A DNA stretch of 64,000 bases from Sphaerisporangium sp. TRM90804 (lineage in GTDB: Bacteria > Actinomycetota > Actinomycetes > Streptosporangiales > Streptosporangiaceae), in the NCBI RefSeq assembly GCF_029846175.1, contig NZ_JARWAC010000031.1:1-64000 (forward strand), written 5' to 3'. This document shows, in pieces, positions 10,517 to 18,782 of the stretch. Each line of letters starts with the position of its first letter. Within the stretch, counting starts at the first letter, position 1. The notes below the pieces were generated by a model. It saw only the letters and a list, made by a program, of their open reading frames with translations, had not been told where the DNA came from and made no database searches. Both the position numbers and the translations under genes were made by a program.

Positions 10517-11881
10517 CTAGATGCGCACCGCCGCGAGGCTGGGCGCGCGTCCGACGCCGGCCGTGCGCAGGTAGCAGAACCAGGTCAGCGCGGCGCACGC
10601 GACGTAGAAGGCGGCGAAGGCGGTCAGCGCGGCGCCCGCGCCGCCGGTGGCGCCGATCGAGGTGCCGAACCCGCGGTTGATGAAGAAGCCGCCGAAGGCG
10701 CCGACCGCCGAGATGAGCCCGACGGCGGCCGCGCTGTCGCGCCTGCCCCTCGCCACGGCCTCGGCGTGCGCCACGTCGTCTCCCGGAGCCACGCCCTGGA
10801 CGGCCTTCGCCTTGAAGATCGCCGGGATCATGCGGTACGTCGAGCCGTTGCCCACGCCGGTCAGGCCGACGAGCAGCAGGTAGGCGCAGAAGAACAGGAC
10901 GAACGAGCGGGTGGCCAGCCCGGCGCCGACCAGCGCGACGGCCCCTCCCATGACCGCGAAGTTCCACAGCGTCACCCGGGCCCCGCCCAGGCGGTCCGAC
11001 AGGCGCCCGCCGAGCGGCCGGGTCGCCGAGCCGATCAGGGCGCCGAGGAAGGCCCAGGTGACCATCGCGGTCTGGTCGGGGAACTGGCTCTTGATGAGCA
11101 GGGGGAACGCGGTGGTGTATCCGATGAAGGAGCCGAAGGTGCCGATGTAGAGGAAGGACATGATCCAGGTCTGGGCCCTGCCCGCGATCTTGAGCTGCTG
11201 GCGGGGGCTGGCCTTGGCGGTGGCCAGGTTGTCCATGAAGAAGTACGCGCAGGCCGCGGCGGCGACGATGAGCGGCACCCAGAACAGGCCCGCCGCCGCC
11301 AGCCCGAAGGCGCCGATCACCAGGGGCATGAGGAGCTGCACCGAGCTGACGCCGATGTTGCCGCCCGCGGCGTTGAGGCCGAGCGCCCAGCCCTGCTTCC
11401 GCTCGGGGTAGAAGTAGGTGATGTTGGCCATGCTGGAGGCGAAGTTGCCGCCGCCCAGCCCCGCGGTGGCGGCGATCAGGAGGAAGATCCAGTAGGGCGT
11501 GCCGGGGTCGCTGACCGCCACGGCCAGCAGCCCCGCCGGGATCAGCAGCAGCAGCGCGCTGACCACGGTCCAGTTCCTGCCGCCGAACCGCGCGGGCGCG
11601 AAGGTGTAGGGCAGCCGCAGGGCCGATCCGACGAGGTTCGGCAGCGACACCAGCCAGAAGAGCTGGTCGGTGGAGAAGCGGTAGGCGCCGAGCTTGACGG
11701 CGACGATGCTCCAGACCGTCCACAGGGTGAAACCGAGGTGCTCGGCGAGGATCGAGAAGACCAGGTTCCGTCGGGCGACGCCCTTGCCCCCGCCTTCCCA
11801 GAATGCGGAGTCGTCCGGGTTCCAGTGGGTTATCCAGCGGCCTTTCCGTGGCGCGGCCTGTGGGGCTTCGGTCACCGTCAC
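10517..11881 (-). CDS. narK: NarK-family nitrate/nitrite transporter
   Basis: 454-residue major facilitator with about twelve membrane segments. GLGGGNFASSMANITYFYPE is the first nitrate signature (GGG-NFASSM-NI--F-P) and VGNGSTYRMIPAIF is the second (G-GNG--F--IP), so substrate assignment to nitrate/nitrite is strong. It brings nitrate to the downstream cytoplasmic reductase and could also export nitrite. I take the GTG at 11881, four bases after AGGAGG; a second in-frame GTG at 11875 is also possible, and the longer ATG-less extension upstream lacks a ribosome site. It is followed by a 209-base gap before the operon. Confidence 0.93.
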   Translation of the reverse strand: MTVTEAPQAAPRKGRWITHWNPDDSAFWEGGGKGVARRNLVFSILAEHLGFTLWTVWSIVAVKLGAYRFSTDQLFWLVSLPNLVGSALRLPYTFAPARFGGRNWTVVSALLLLIPAGLLAVAVSDPGTPYWIFLLIAATAGLGGGNFASSMANITYFYPERKQGWALGLNAAGGNIGVSSVQLLMPLVIGAFGLAAAGLFWVPLIVAAAACAYFFMDNLATAKASPRQQLKIAGRAQTWIMSFLYIGTFGSFIGYTTAFPLLIKSQFPDQTAMVTWAFLGALIGSATRPLGGRLSDRLGGARVTLWNFAVMGGAVALVGAGLATRSFVLFFCAYLLLVGLTGVGNGSTYRMIPAIFKAKAVQGVAPGDDVAHAEAVARGRRDSAAAVGLISAVGAFGGFFINRGFGTSIGATGGAGAALTAFAAFYVACAALTWFCYLRTAGVGRAPSLAAVRI

Positions 11882-12106
11882 GGTTCCTCCTGCTCTGCGG
11901 TCGATCAAGAGGTTCCGACGCTACGTGGGCCCATCACACATTCCGGAGACAGTTGTTAGATATGCCCGTTACGAGGCCCGCACCTGGGAAACGCGTCATC
12001 TATAGGCCTCACGAAAGCAACATGGATTTAACAACGGTTGCCTTCGCGGGCGGCTGGGAACCTCATTCCAGGAACCGCCCGCCGAGCCGTCACCCTGGGA
12101 GCGCGC
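11882..12106. other. Divergent intergenic region between narK and the deformylase gene
   Basis: 225 bases, richer in A/T than its surroundings, that must carry the narK promoter (minus) and the deformylase promoter (plus). On the minus strand GTAAC and GTCTC occur with GlnR-like spacing but the intervening half-sites do not match, so I do not call an operator. Confidence 0.3.
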
Positions 12107-12586
12107 ATGACCAGCGTCCAGCCGATCAGGCTGTACTCCGATCCCGTGCTCCGCGCCGTCGCCGCCCCGGTGACGGAGTTCGACCGCTCTTTGCGCGACC
12201 TGGTCAAGGCCCTGCAGGCCACCACACGCGCCGGGGCCGGGCGCGCCGGGCTGGCCGCGCCGCAGATCGGCGTGCCGCTGCGCGTGATCGTCTTCGACGT
12301 GGAGGGCAGGTCGGGGCACCTGGTCAACCCGCGCGTCGAGCCGTCCGGGCGCAGGCTCGTCGCCGACGAGGCGTGCCTTTCGGCACCCGGGCTGTGGTGG
12401 CCCCTGGAGCGTTCCTACGCGGCCCTGGCCCGCGGGCGCGACGTGTCGGGAAAGCCCGTCACCATCAGGGCGCTGGGCACGCTGGCCCGCGTCCTGCAGC
12501 ACGAGGCCGACCACCTGGACGGGGTCCTGTTCAGCGACCGGCTCCCCGCCGACGAGCAGGAGCGGTTCCTGGCCGCCCTCGGCTGA
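12107..12586 (+). CDS. def: Peptide deformylase
   Basis: 159 residues with the three deformylase motifs: GLAAPQIG (48-55), EACLS (88-92; the usual form is EGCLS) and HEADH (132-136). The metal is held by C90, H132 and H136, and E133 is catalytic. The enzyme removes the formyl group from nascent N-terminal methionine. The ATG at 12107 has GGGAG six bases upstream; longer in-frame starts lack one. The Gly-to-Ala change in motif 2 hints at a second, specialised copy rather than the housekeeping enzyme, which is usually beside fmt; that is an inference. Confidence 0.9.
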   Translation: MTSVQPIRLYSDPVLRAVAAPVTEFDRSLRDLVKALQATTRAGAGRAGLAAPQIGVPLRVIVFDVEGRSGHLVNPRVEPSGRRLVADEACLSAPGLWWPLERSYAALARGRDVSGKPVTIRALGTLARVLQHEADHLDGVLFSDRLPADEQERFLAALG

Positions 12587-12670
12587 CCTCGGCCGGCACC
12601 CGGCGGCCGTCGCGCCGGCCGGTCACACGTTCGACGACGTGGTGAATTTCGCCGCCCGGGCAAACGAATA

Positions 12671-12709
12671 GCCCACTGCTCCCTCTGTCGCTTTTTTCCT
12701 GTAGTGGGC
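12671..12709 (+). other. Long-loop inverted repeat upstream of the gas vesicle cluster
   Basis: GCCCACT (12671-12677) and AGTGGGC (12703-12709) can pair around a 25-base pyrimidine-rich loop that contains a run of six T. The 273-base gap 12587-12859 should hold the gas vesicle promoter; this element could be the deformylase terminator or part of a leader. Confidence 0.35.
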
Positions 12710-12859
12710 GTTGTGTAGCCCGATGGGCGGGTAAGGCAACCGTGGGTAGAAAACCATGATTTTCGGCACATGCCTGAGCCTCGGCTCCCGACCCTCTCCG
12801 CTTCCCGGCAGAGCCGGCGGACGCGGCGGTCGCGAGCGACGCCGGACAAGGAGGCATCC

Positions 12860-13567
12860 GTGAAAGGTGGACTGCAGGTAGCCCTGGCCATGGCCGTCGG
12901 CTACCTTCTCGGCCGCCACCGCAAGTTCAAGCTGCTGATCGGTCTGGCGGTGGCCGGCGCGACCGGCAAGCTGGGCGGGGCGCGGGGCAACATCCTGGAA
13001 CAGGGGTTCAAGCTGCTCGGCTCCTCCCCCGACCTGGAGAAGATCGTCGACAGCGTGCGCGGCGACCTGTTCCAGGCCGGCAAGGCGGCCGCCAAGGCGA
13101 CCGCGAGCCGGCAGGTCAGCTCGCTGAGCGGCCGGTTGCAGGAGCGGGCGGAGGCGCTCCAGCACGCGGCCAACGTCGCCGCCGGGCTGGAGGAGGCCAC
13201 CACGGACGCCGCCGCCGGCGCCGCGGGTGCGGCGAAGGGCGGCGCCTCCGGACTGCGGGACACCGCGACCGGGCGGCTGCGCGCGGCCCGCGGGCGGATG
13301 CGCCGGCGGCCCGCGGCCGAAGAGGAAGAGGAGCCCTACGAGGCCGGCGAGTACGACGAGTTCGAGGACGACGACGAGGAGTACGAGGAGGAGCCGCGGC
13401 CTTCGCGCAGGCCCGCCGCCCAGGAGGGCCGGGCGCGCGCCGCGCGCGAGCCGCTGGACGAGCCTGACGACGACGAGGACGAGGACGAGGAGTCCGCGCC
13501 CCGTGGCCGCGTCCAGCGCGAGGAGCCTTCGCGGCGCTCGCGCCCGATCCGCCGGAACCGGGGGTGA
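12860..13567 (+). CDS. Gas vesicle cluster protein with acidic tail (GvpY-like position)
   Basis: 235 residues. The first 40 residues form a small hydrophobic/basic module (LQVALAMAVGYLLGRHRKFK). Residues 45-150 are helical and Ala/Lys-rich. From about residue 155 the chain is a disordered polyampholyte, with acidic runs such as EFEDDDEEYEEE broken by Arg/Pro stretches. GTG start with AAGGAGG six bases upstream. Similar proteins, sometimes labelled DNA primase for no visible reason, occur in Streptomyces gas vesicle clusters, where I recall the name GvpY. It opens the cluster, and its tail could scaffold assembly or bind other Gvp proteins. Confidence 0.6.
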   Translation: MKGGLQVALAMAVGYLLGRHRKFKLLIGLAVAGATGKLGGARGNILEQGFKLLGSSPDLEKIVDSVRGDLFQAGKAAAKATASRQVSSLSGRLQERAEALQHAANVAAGLEEATTDAAAGAAGAAKGGASGLRDTATGRLRAARGRMRRRPAAEEEEEPYEAGEYDEFEDDDEEYEEEPRPSRRPAAQEGRARAAREPLDEPDDDEDEDEESAPRGRVQREEPSRRSRPIRRNRG

Positions 13568-13571
13568 GTCC

Positions 13572-14921
13572 ATGGCCGACGACGGAAAGCAGGCGGGGAA
13601 CCCGCTGAAGCACCAGATAGCGGGGCTCGCGAAGATGGCGGGCAAGCTGGCGCTCTCCGCGCTGCGGCACCGGGTGGAGGGCGTGACCAAGCAGCTCACC
13701 GGCGTCGCCGAGGGCGGCGGCCTGAAGACGATGGGCCAGCTCGCGGGCGCCGAGGGCGGCACCGGCCGGATCAAGGGCCTGGCCAAGATGGCGTGGGGCG
13801 GGATCAAGAAGAAGCTGGGGTTCGGCGGCGGCAAGGGCAAGAAGTTCAAGTTCCTCAACATCATCGAGTCCCTGGACATCGGCGCCCCCAGGCGCCTGGT
13901 CTACGACCAGTGGACCCAGTTCCAGGACTTCCCGAGCTTCATGAAGAAGGTCGAGAAGGTCGTCCAGGAGAGCGACGAGAAGCTGACCTGGCAGGCGAAG
14001 ATCTTCTGGTCGCGCCGCACCTGGCAGTCCACGATCAGCGAGCAGGAGCCGGACGAGAAGATCATCTGGCGCTCGCAGGGCGCCAAGGGCTACGTCGACG
14101 GCGCCGTGACCTTCCACGAGCAGACACCGGACATGACCCGGGTGCTGATGTCGCTGGAGTACTACCCCAAGGGCCTGATGGAGCACATCGGCATCATCTG
14201 GCGGGCACAGGGCCGCCGGGCGCGGCTGGAGTTCAAGCACTTCCGGCGCCACGTCATGACCGTGTGCCTGCTCAACCCCGACGAGGTCGAGGGCTGGCGC
14301 GGCGTCATCCACGAGGGCGAGGTGGTCAAGGACCACGAGACCGCCGTGCGTGAGGAGGAGGAGCGCGAGGAGCAGGAGGAGCGGGAGCGCCGCGAACGTG
14401 AGGGCGAGCCCGAGGACGCCGAGCGCGATGAGGAAGAGGACCTGGAAGAGGGCGAGGAGCCCGAGGAAGGCGAGGAGCCCGAGGAGGGTGAGGAGGCCGC
14501 GTCCGAGGCCGAGGACCAGGAGGCCGAGGAGGGCGCCGAGCCTGAGGACGAGGAGGACGGCGAGCAGGCCGCCGACGAGCCGCGCCGCCGCCGCCGTCCC
14601 TGGCCCGTCGGGCGCCGTGGCCGGTCGCGCGAGGCCGGGGTGTCCGAGCGGATCGACGCCGACGGCGAGGAGCCCGAACAGGACGAGGAGCCGGAGGAGG
14701 AACGGCCCGCGCGCCGGCGGTCCAGCCCGGAGGAGCGGCGGGCACGGCGCGGAGCGGCGGGCGAGGAGGGCCGCCGCCCGGCGCGGAGCCGGTCGGCGGA
14801 CGAGGAGTCCGAGGAGCCGCGGCCGCGACGGCGCCGGGAGCCGGGCGAGCGCCCGGAGCCACCGCCCCGGAGACGTGCGCGCGGCGGCGAGCCGGAGGAG
14901 TCCCGCGGACCGCGCCGCTGA
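13572..14921 (+). CDS. SRPBCC-domain gas vesicle cluster protein with long charged tail (GvpZ-like)
   Basis: 449 residues. An N-terminal basic helical segment (1-85) precedes a START/SRPBCC lipid-binding-like domain (about 90-235; LNIIESLDIGAPRRLVYDQW, then FPSFMKKVEKV). The last 190 residues are almost only Glu, Asp, Arg, Pro and Ala, including EEGEEPEEGEEPEEGEE. Cyclase/dehydrase-like proteins of this kind are found inside Streptomyces gvp clusters. It starts four bases after the previous stop. The hydrophobic pocket may bind a lipid or a Gvp hydrophobic segment; the tail is probably disordered. No biochemical role is established. Confidence 0.65.
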   Translation: MADDGKQAGNPLKHQIAGLAKMAGKLALSALRHRVEGVTKQLTGVAEGGGLKTMGQLAGAEGGTGRIKGLAKMAWGGIKKKLGFGGGKGKKFKFLNIIESLDIGAPRRLVYDQWTQFQDFPSFMKKVEKVVQESDEKLTWQAKIFWSRRTWQSTISEQEPDEKIIWRSQGAKGYVDGAVTFHEQTPDMTRVLMSLEYYPKGLMEHIGIIWRAQGRRARLEFKHFRRHVMTVCLLNPDEVEGWRGVIHEGEVVKDHETAVREEEEREEQEERERREREGEPEDAERDEEEDLEEGEEPEEGEEPEEGEEAASEAEDQEAEEGAEPEDEEDGEQAADEPRRRRRPWPVGRRGRSREAGVSERIDADGEEPEQDEEPEEERPARRRSSPEERRARRGAAGEEGRRPARSRSADEESEEPRPRRRREPGERPEPPPRRRARGGEPEESRGPRR

Positions 14922-14981
14922 GCCCGCCTTCACGGGACGGCCGAGGGGGCGTCCCCTGGATCGACACCAAGGAGTGAGCGA

Positions 14982-15395
14982 ATGACCATCGTGCAGCCCT
15001 CAGGGGGCGGAGCGGCGGGCGGCGGTCCGTCGTCGTCGGGCGGCGGGCTCGCCGACGTCATCGACACGATCCTCGACAAGGGCCTCGTCATCGACGCCTA
15101 CGTCAGCGTCGCGCTGGTGGGCATCGAGCTGCTGACCATCAACGCCCGCATCGTCGTGGCCAGCGTCGACACCTATCTCCGTTTCGCCCAGGCGGTCAAC
15201 AGGCTCGACCTGAGCGAGAAGCAGAAGGGGCTGCCCGAGGTCATGCAGGACATGACCCAGGGCGTGGCCAAGTCCAAGTCCAAGGGCGTCGCCCAGGGCG
15301 CCCTGGAGGCGGCGGGCGACAAGCTCCGCGACTTCATCGGCGAGCCGGCCGAGCAGCCCGCGCCGCGCCGCCGCCGCGGGCGAGAGGAGTACTGA
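14982..15395 (+). CDS. gvpA: Gas vesicle structural protein GvpA
   Basis: 137 residues. The core from about residue 22 to 75 ([20 protein letters not shown], then [20 protein letters not shown]) is the GvpA signature: helix, beta-hairpin, helix that polymerises into the gas-permeable ribbed wall. The 20-residue Gly/Ser-rich front and a 50-residue basic C-terminal tail ([19 protein letters not shown]) resemble Streptomyces GvpA rather than the compact cyanobacterial form. Start fixed by AAGGAG upstream. The conserved [10 protein letters not shown] distinguishes it from the GvpJ and GvpS relatives downstream. Confidence 0.92.
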   Translation: MTIVQPSGGGAAGGGPSSSGGGLADVIDTILDKGLVIDAYVSVALVGIELLTINARIVVASVDTYLRFAQAVNRLDLSEKQKGLPEVMQDMTQGVAKSKSKGVAQGALEAAGDKLRDFIGEPAEQPAPRRRRGREEY

Positions 15396-15396
15396 G

Positions 15397-16383
15397 ATGG
15401 CACGTCCGACCACGACTTCCGCCAAGACGGGCTCCGAGCGCCAGGCGGAGGAGGCGAAGGCCCACGGCGGCGCCGCCGAGGCCCCGCCGCGCGCGGGCGA
15501 GGCGAAGGCGCCGGGCCGCGCGAGCCCTGCCGAGGCCCCGCGCGGCCCCGGCCGGGCCAAGGTCCCCGACGGCGCCGGGCAGGCCGAGGCCTCCGGTGAC
15601 GCGGAGCGGGGGAAGGCCCCGCCGCCGGCCGCGCGGGCCGTCGGGATCTACGTCTACGGCGTCGTGCCCGCCGACGTGGAGCTCACGCCCGAGCCCCGCG
15701 GCGTCGGGGAGCCGCCGGGCGAGATCGGCCTGGTCCGGCACGGGGACGTCGCGGCGCTGGTCAGCCCCCTGCACGTGACTCGCCCGATCGGCAAGCCCCA
15801 GGACCTGGTCGCCCACCAGCAGCTCCTGGACGACGTCGCCACCGAGGTGCCGGTGCTGCCGTTCCGCTTCGGCGCGGTCCTGGAGAGCCCCGAGGCGATC
15901 GTCGGCGAGCTGCTGACGCCGCACCACGACCAGTTCGCCTCCGCACTGGCGGAGCTGGAGGGCCGGGTGCAGTTCGTCGTCAAGGCTCGCTACGACGAGC
16001 ACACGGTGCTCAGGGAGGTGCTCGTCGAGCGCCCGGAGGCCGCCCGGATGCGCGACCAGATCCGCGACCTGCCCGAGGACGCGAGCTGGGACGCGCGCAT
16101 CAGGCTCGGCGAGCTCGTCAACGAGGCGATCGAGGCCAAGCGGGACGCCGACACGCGGACGCTCGCCGAAGGGCTGGCGCCGCACGCGGTCGCGATCGCC
16201 ATCCGGCCGCCCACCCACGAGGAGGACGCCGCGCACCTGGCCGTCCTGGTGGAGACCGAGCGGCAGGCGGAGTTCGAGGAGGCGCTGGACGGGTTCGGCG
16301 TCCGGTGGGACGGCCGGATCACGCTGCGCCTGCTCGGGCCGCAGGCGCCCTACGACTTCGTGCAGACGCGGCAGGAGATGTGA
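15397..16383 (+). CDS. gvpF: Gas vesicle protein GvpF
   Basis: 328 residues, of which about 250 form the GvpF/GvpL two-domain fold (GIYVYGVVPADVELTP near residue 85, VPVLPFRFGAVLESPEAIV in the middle, APYDFV at the end). The first 80 residues are an Ala/Pro/Gly/Lys-rich extension not present in canonical GvpF. GvpF is a minor protein that binds GvpA and works in early assembly. The ATG follows the gvpA stop by one base, with AGAGGAG upstream. Confidence 0.92.
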   Translation: MARPTTTSAKTGSERQAEEAKAHGGAAEAPPRAGEAKAPGRASPAEAPRGPGRAKVPDGAGQAEASGDAERGKAPPPAARAVGIYVYGVVPADVELTPEPRGVGEPPGEIGLVRHGDVAALVSPLHVTRPIGKPQDLVAHQQLLDDVATEVPVLPFRFGAVLESPEAIVGELLTPHHDQFASALAELEGRVQFVVKARYDEHTVLREVLVERPEAARMRDQIRDLPEDASWDARIRLGELVNEAIEAKRDADTRTLAEGLAPHAVAIAIRPPTHEEDAAHLAVLVETERQAEFEEALDGFGVRWDGRITLRLLGPQAPYDFVQTRQEM

Positions 16384-16398
16384 GAGGCGGGCTGACGG

Positions 16399-16620
16399 AT
16401 GGGACTGTTCACGGCGCTCGTCGGCTGGCCGCTGGCTCCCGTACGACTGCTGATCAAGGTCGGTGAGCTGATCGAGCAGCAGGTGGACGCGCAGCTGCAC
16501 GATCCGGCGATGGTGAGGCGCCGGCTGGAGGAGGTCGAGGAGGCGCGGGCGGCCGGCCTGATCTCCGAGGAGGAGGAGGCTCGGGCCGTCGAGGACATCC
16601 TCGGACAGATGATCACCTGA
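16399..16620 (+). CDS. gvpG: Gas vesicle protein GvpG
   Basis: 73 residues, the normal size of GvpG. It has a hydrophobic first helix (MGLFTALVGWPLAPVRLLIK) followed by an acidic coiled-coil-like helix with RRLEEVEEARAAGLISEEEE. GvpG is an accessory assembly protein interacting with GvpF/L. It sits 15 bases after gvpF. Confidence 0.9.
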   Translation: MGLFTALVGWPLAPVRLLIKVGELIEQQVDAQLHDPAMVRRRLEEVEEARAAGLISEEEEARAVEDILGQMIT

Positions 16621-16669
16621 CCAGGCCCTCGGCGGCCCGCCGAGGGCGGTGCCGGAAGGAAGTGATGTC

Positions 16670-17164
16670 GTGCCCGCGAGTCGGAGACCGCGTGACCCGG
16701 ACGCCCCCCGCGTGTACGGCGCGGGCCGCCGGGCGAGGGCCGGCGCGCCGCTCGACGCGGACGTCGAGGCGTACGACTCCGGCGAGGAGGTCCTGGACGA
16801 GGCGGGCGACCTCGCCGAGGAGGAGTACGAGGACGACGACCTCGCCGGCGAGGAGCCGGAGCGGCGGCCGGGACGGCGGGACGGCGGCGGGGCGGGGCGC
16901 CTGACGGCCGCCACCGCCGGGCGGGCCGGGCTCGGGTACATGACCGAGCTGACCGGCAAGGACGTCGAGGGCGTCACGCTGGTGAAGCCGTCGGGCGACG
17001 GCTGGGCCGTGGAGGTCGAGGTCGTCGAGGACCACCGCGTCCCGTCCTCGGGCGACACCCTGGCCGTCTACGCCGTCGACCTCGACTCGCGCGGCGACCT
17101 GGTCTCCTACCGGCGGGTGCGCAGCTACAAACGCGCCAAGGGCGACACGGGCGGGGCGTACTGA
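16670..17164 (+). CDS. gvpO: Gas vesicle protein GvpO
   Basis: 164 residues. The C-terminal 75 residues match GvpO (GWAVEVEVVEDHRVPSSGDT, then LAVYAVDLDSRGDLVSYRRV). The first 85 residues are acidic and Arg/Gly-rich with EEEYEDDDLAGEEPE, longer than usual. I prefer the GTG at 16670, nine bases after GGAAGGAAG, over the in-frame GTG at 16649. GvpO is needed for vesicle formation and may affect expression in haloarchaea. Its stop shares bases with the gvpJ start (TGATG). Confidence 0.88.
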   Translation: MPASRRPRDPDAPRVYGAGRRARAGAPLDADVEAYDSGEEVLDEAGDLAEEEYEDDDLAGEEPERRPGRRDGGGAGRLTAATAGRAGLGYMTELTGKDVEGVTLVKPSGDGWAVEVEVVEDHRVPSSGDTLAVYAVDLDSRGDLVSYRRVRSYKRAKGDTGGAY

Positions 17165-17613
17165 TGTCGGACCCGACGTGGGCCGGTCGCGGCGCCTCCC
17201 AGCCGTACGGCACCGCCAGGGCGCCGGCGCCGTCGCGCGACTCGGGCGGCAACCTCGGCGACATCCTGGAGCGGGTGCTCGACCGGGGCGTGGTGATCGT
17301 GGGCGACATCCGCGTGAACCTCCTGGACATCGAGCTGCTGACGATCAAGCTGCGGCTGCTGATCGCCTCGGTCGACACCGCGCGCGAGCTGGGGATCGAC
17401 TGGTGGGAGCACGACCCGTGGCTCAGCTCCAAGGACCGCGACGTCGTCGAGGAGAACCGCCGCCTGCGCCGCAGGCTGGCCGCCATCGAGGACGCCGAGT
17501 CCGAGCCCCGGTCCCTTGACCGCGACGCCTCCGCCGCGCCGGCCGGCGACGCCTACGTGCCCCGCGAGGAGCCCCGCCGCGCCCGCCGCGCCCGGGAGGA
17601 CCGCGATGGCTGA
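17164..17613 (+). CDS. gvpJ: Gas vesicle protein GvpJ (GvpA-related minor protein)
   Basis: 149 residues with a GvpA-like core (about 30-75; ILERVLDRGVVIVGDIRVNL, then DIELLTIKLRLLIASVDTA) that leads into GIDWWEHDPWLSS, the mark of the GvpJ branch. The C-terminal half is charged and probably coiled coil then disordered. GvpJ is thought to form the cone tips or the nucleation complex. It overlaps gvpO at TGATG and gvpL by eight bases. Confidence 0.88.
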   Translation: MSDPTWAGRGASQPYGTARAPAPSRDSGGNLGDILERVLDRGVVIVGDIRVNLLDIELLTIKLRLLIASVDTARELGIDWWEHDPWLSSKDRDVVEENRRLRRRLAAIEDAESEPRSLDRDASAAPAGDAYVPREEPRRARRAREDRDG

Positions 17614-18547
17614 GACCGGCACGTACCTGTACGCGGTGTCCGGCGAGTCCGGCCGCCCGGAGCCCGCCGTGCTCGACGCGCTGACCGGTGTGGCGGGGAC
17701 GCCGGTGCGGGCCGTGGCGCACGGCGGGCTGGTCGCCTACGTCAGCACCGTGCCGCTGGAGGAGTTCGGCGAGGAGCCGCTGCGGCGGTCCCTGGAGGAC
17801 CTCGACTGGGTCGGCGCGACCGCCCGCGCCCACCACCACGTCGTGGAGACGGTGGCCGCGACGGCCGCCACCGCGCCGGTGCGCCTGGTCACGGTGTACA
17901 GCGGCGAGGACAAGATCCGCGAGATGCTCGACCGGCGGCACGACGACCTCGTGGCCGTGCTGTCCCGGGTGGCCGGGCGGCGCGAGTGGGGCGTCAAGGC
18001 GTACACGCCGCGCGTCGCCGAACCGGCCGCCGCAGGGGCGGCCGGACGGGACGAGGGGGAGGCGGGCCGCGGCGCCTCCGGAGGCGGGCGCGGCGCGCCG
18101 TCCGGGGAGCCCGGGGCCCGGGAGGGCGGCGGCGCGTCCGGCGGGGCGGCGTCCGGCGTGCGCGCGGAAGACGGCGCGAGCGGGCGCGGAGGGGTGGGGC
18201 CCGGCACGGCCTACCTCCAGCGCCGCAAGAACAGCCTGCGCGACCGCGACTCCGCGTGGCGGATCTCGGCCGAGCGCGCCGAGCAGCTGCACGCCGCGCT
18301 CGCGGCCGTCGCGGTGGACAGCAGGCGCCACCGCCCCCAGGACCCGCAGCTCTCCGGCCGCGACGACCTGATGCTGCTCAACGGCGCCTACCTCGTCGAC
18401 GACGACCGCCGCGAGGAGTTCGCCGCCACGCTGGAGGCGCTGAGCGAGCCGGGCATCGTGATCGAGCTCACCGGCCCCTGGGCGCCGTACTCCTTCGCCG
18501 CCCCCGACGCGCCCGCGCACGAACGGGGAGACCGCGATGGCGGCTGA
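17606..18547 (+). CDS. gvpL: Gas vesicle protein GvpL (GvpF/L family) with low-complexity insert
   Basis: 313 residues. Both GvpF/L halves are present: TYLYAVSGESGRPEP at the start with HHHVVETVAAT, and the second half with AYLQRRKNSLRDRDSAWR and WAPYSF at the end. Between them, residues about 138-200 are a Gly/Ala/Ser/Glu/Arg-rich insert that looks disordered. The ATG at 17606, with GGGAGGA before it, lies inside the end of gvpJ, so translation is probably coupled. GvpL binds many other Gvp proteins and is regarded as an assembly hub. Confidence 0.9.
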   Translation: MAETGTYLYAVSGESGRPEPAVLDALTGVAGTPVRAVAHGGLVAYVSTVPLEEFGEEPLRRSLEDLDWVGATARAHHHVVETVAATAATAPVRLVTVYSGEDKIREMLDRRHDDLVAVLSRVAGRREWGVKAYTPRVAEPAAAGAAGRDEGEAGRGASGGGRGAPSGEPGAREGGGASGGAASGVRAEDGASGRGGVGPGTAYLQRRKNSLRDRDSAWRISAERAEQLHAALAAVAVDSRRHRPQDPQLSGRDDLMLLNGAYLVDDDRREEFAATLEALSEPGIVIELTGPWAPYSFAAPDAPAHERGDRDGG

Positions 18548-18782
18548 GACCGCCTCGCGCGGCGCCGCGCTGGCCGCCGAGGGGCGACTGCCGGCCGAGC
18601 GGGTGGCCCTGGTCGACCTGCTCGACCGCCTGCTGGCGGGCGGCGTCGTGATCACCGGCGACATCGTGCTGTCCATCGCCGACATCGACCTGGTGCGCGT
18701 GTCGCTGCGCGCGCTGCTGATGTCGGTCCGCGAGTCCCAGCCGCTCGACACGGGGGTCCGCCATGAACCGTCCCGGCTCTGA
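18537..18782 (+). CDS. gvpS: Gas vesicle protein GvpS (small GvpA/J/M-like protein)
   Basis: 81 residues. The centre (LVDLLDRLLAGGVVITGDIV, then LSIADIDLVRVSLRALLMSV) is a GvpA-family core with the GvpJ/M/S type of hairpin and no long tail. The place between gvpL and gvpK matches gvpS in Streptomyces; the M-type label would also fit. It overlaps gvpL by 11 bases and gvpK by 20. Confidence 0.82.
   Translation: MAAETASRGAALAAEGRLPAERVALVDLLDRLLAGGVVITGDIVLSIADIDLVRVSLRALLMSVRESQPLDTGVRHEPSRL

Noticed and set aside
11882-12106. GlnR operator for narK
   Set aside because: Only isolated GTAAC and GTCTC half-sites occur; the paired GAAAC sites are missing.
13116-14933. 605-codon minus-strand frame with Leu-rich segments resembling membrane helices
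   Set aside because: It is the complement of Glu/Asp/Lys-rich codons in the SRPBCC gene and its tail; the hydrophobicity is a translation artefact.
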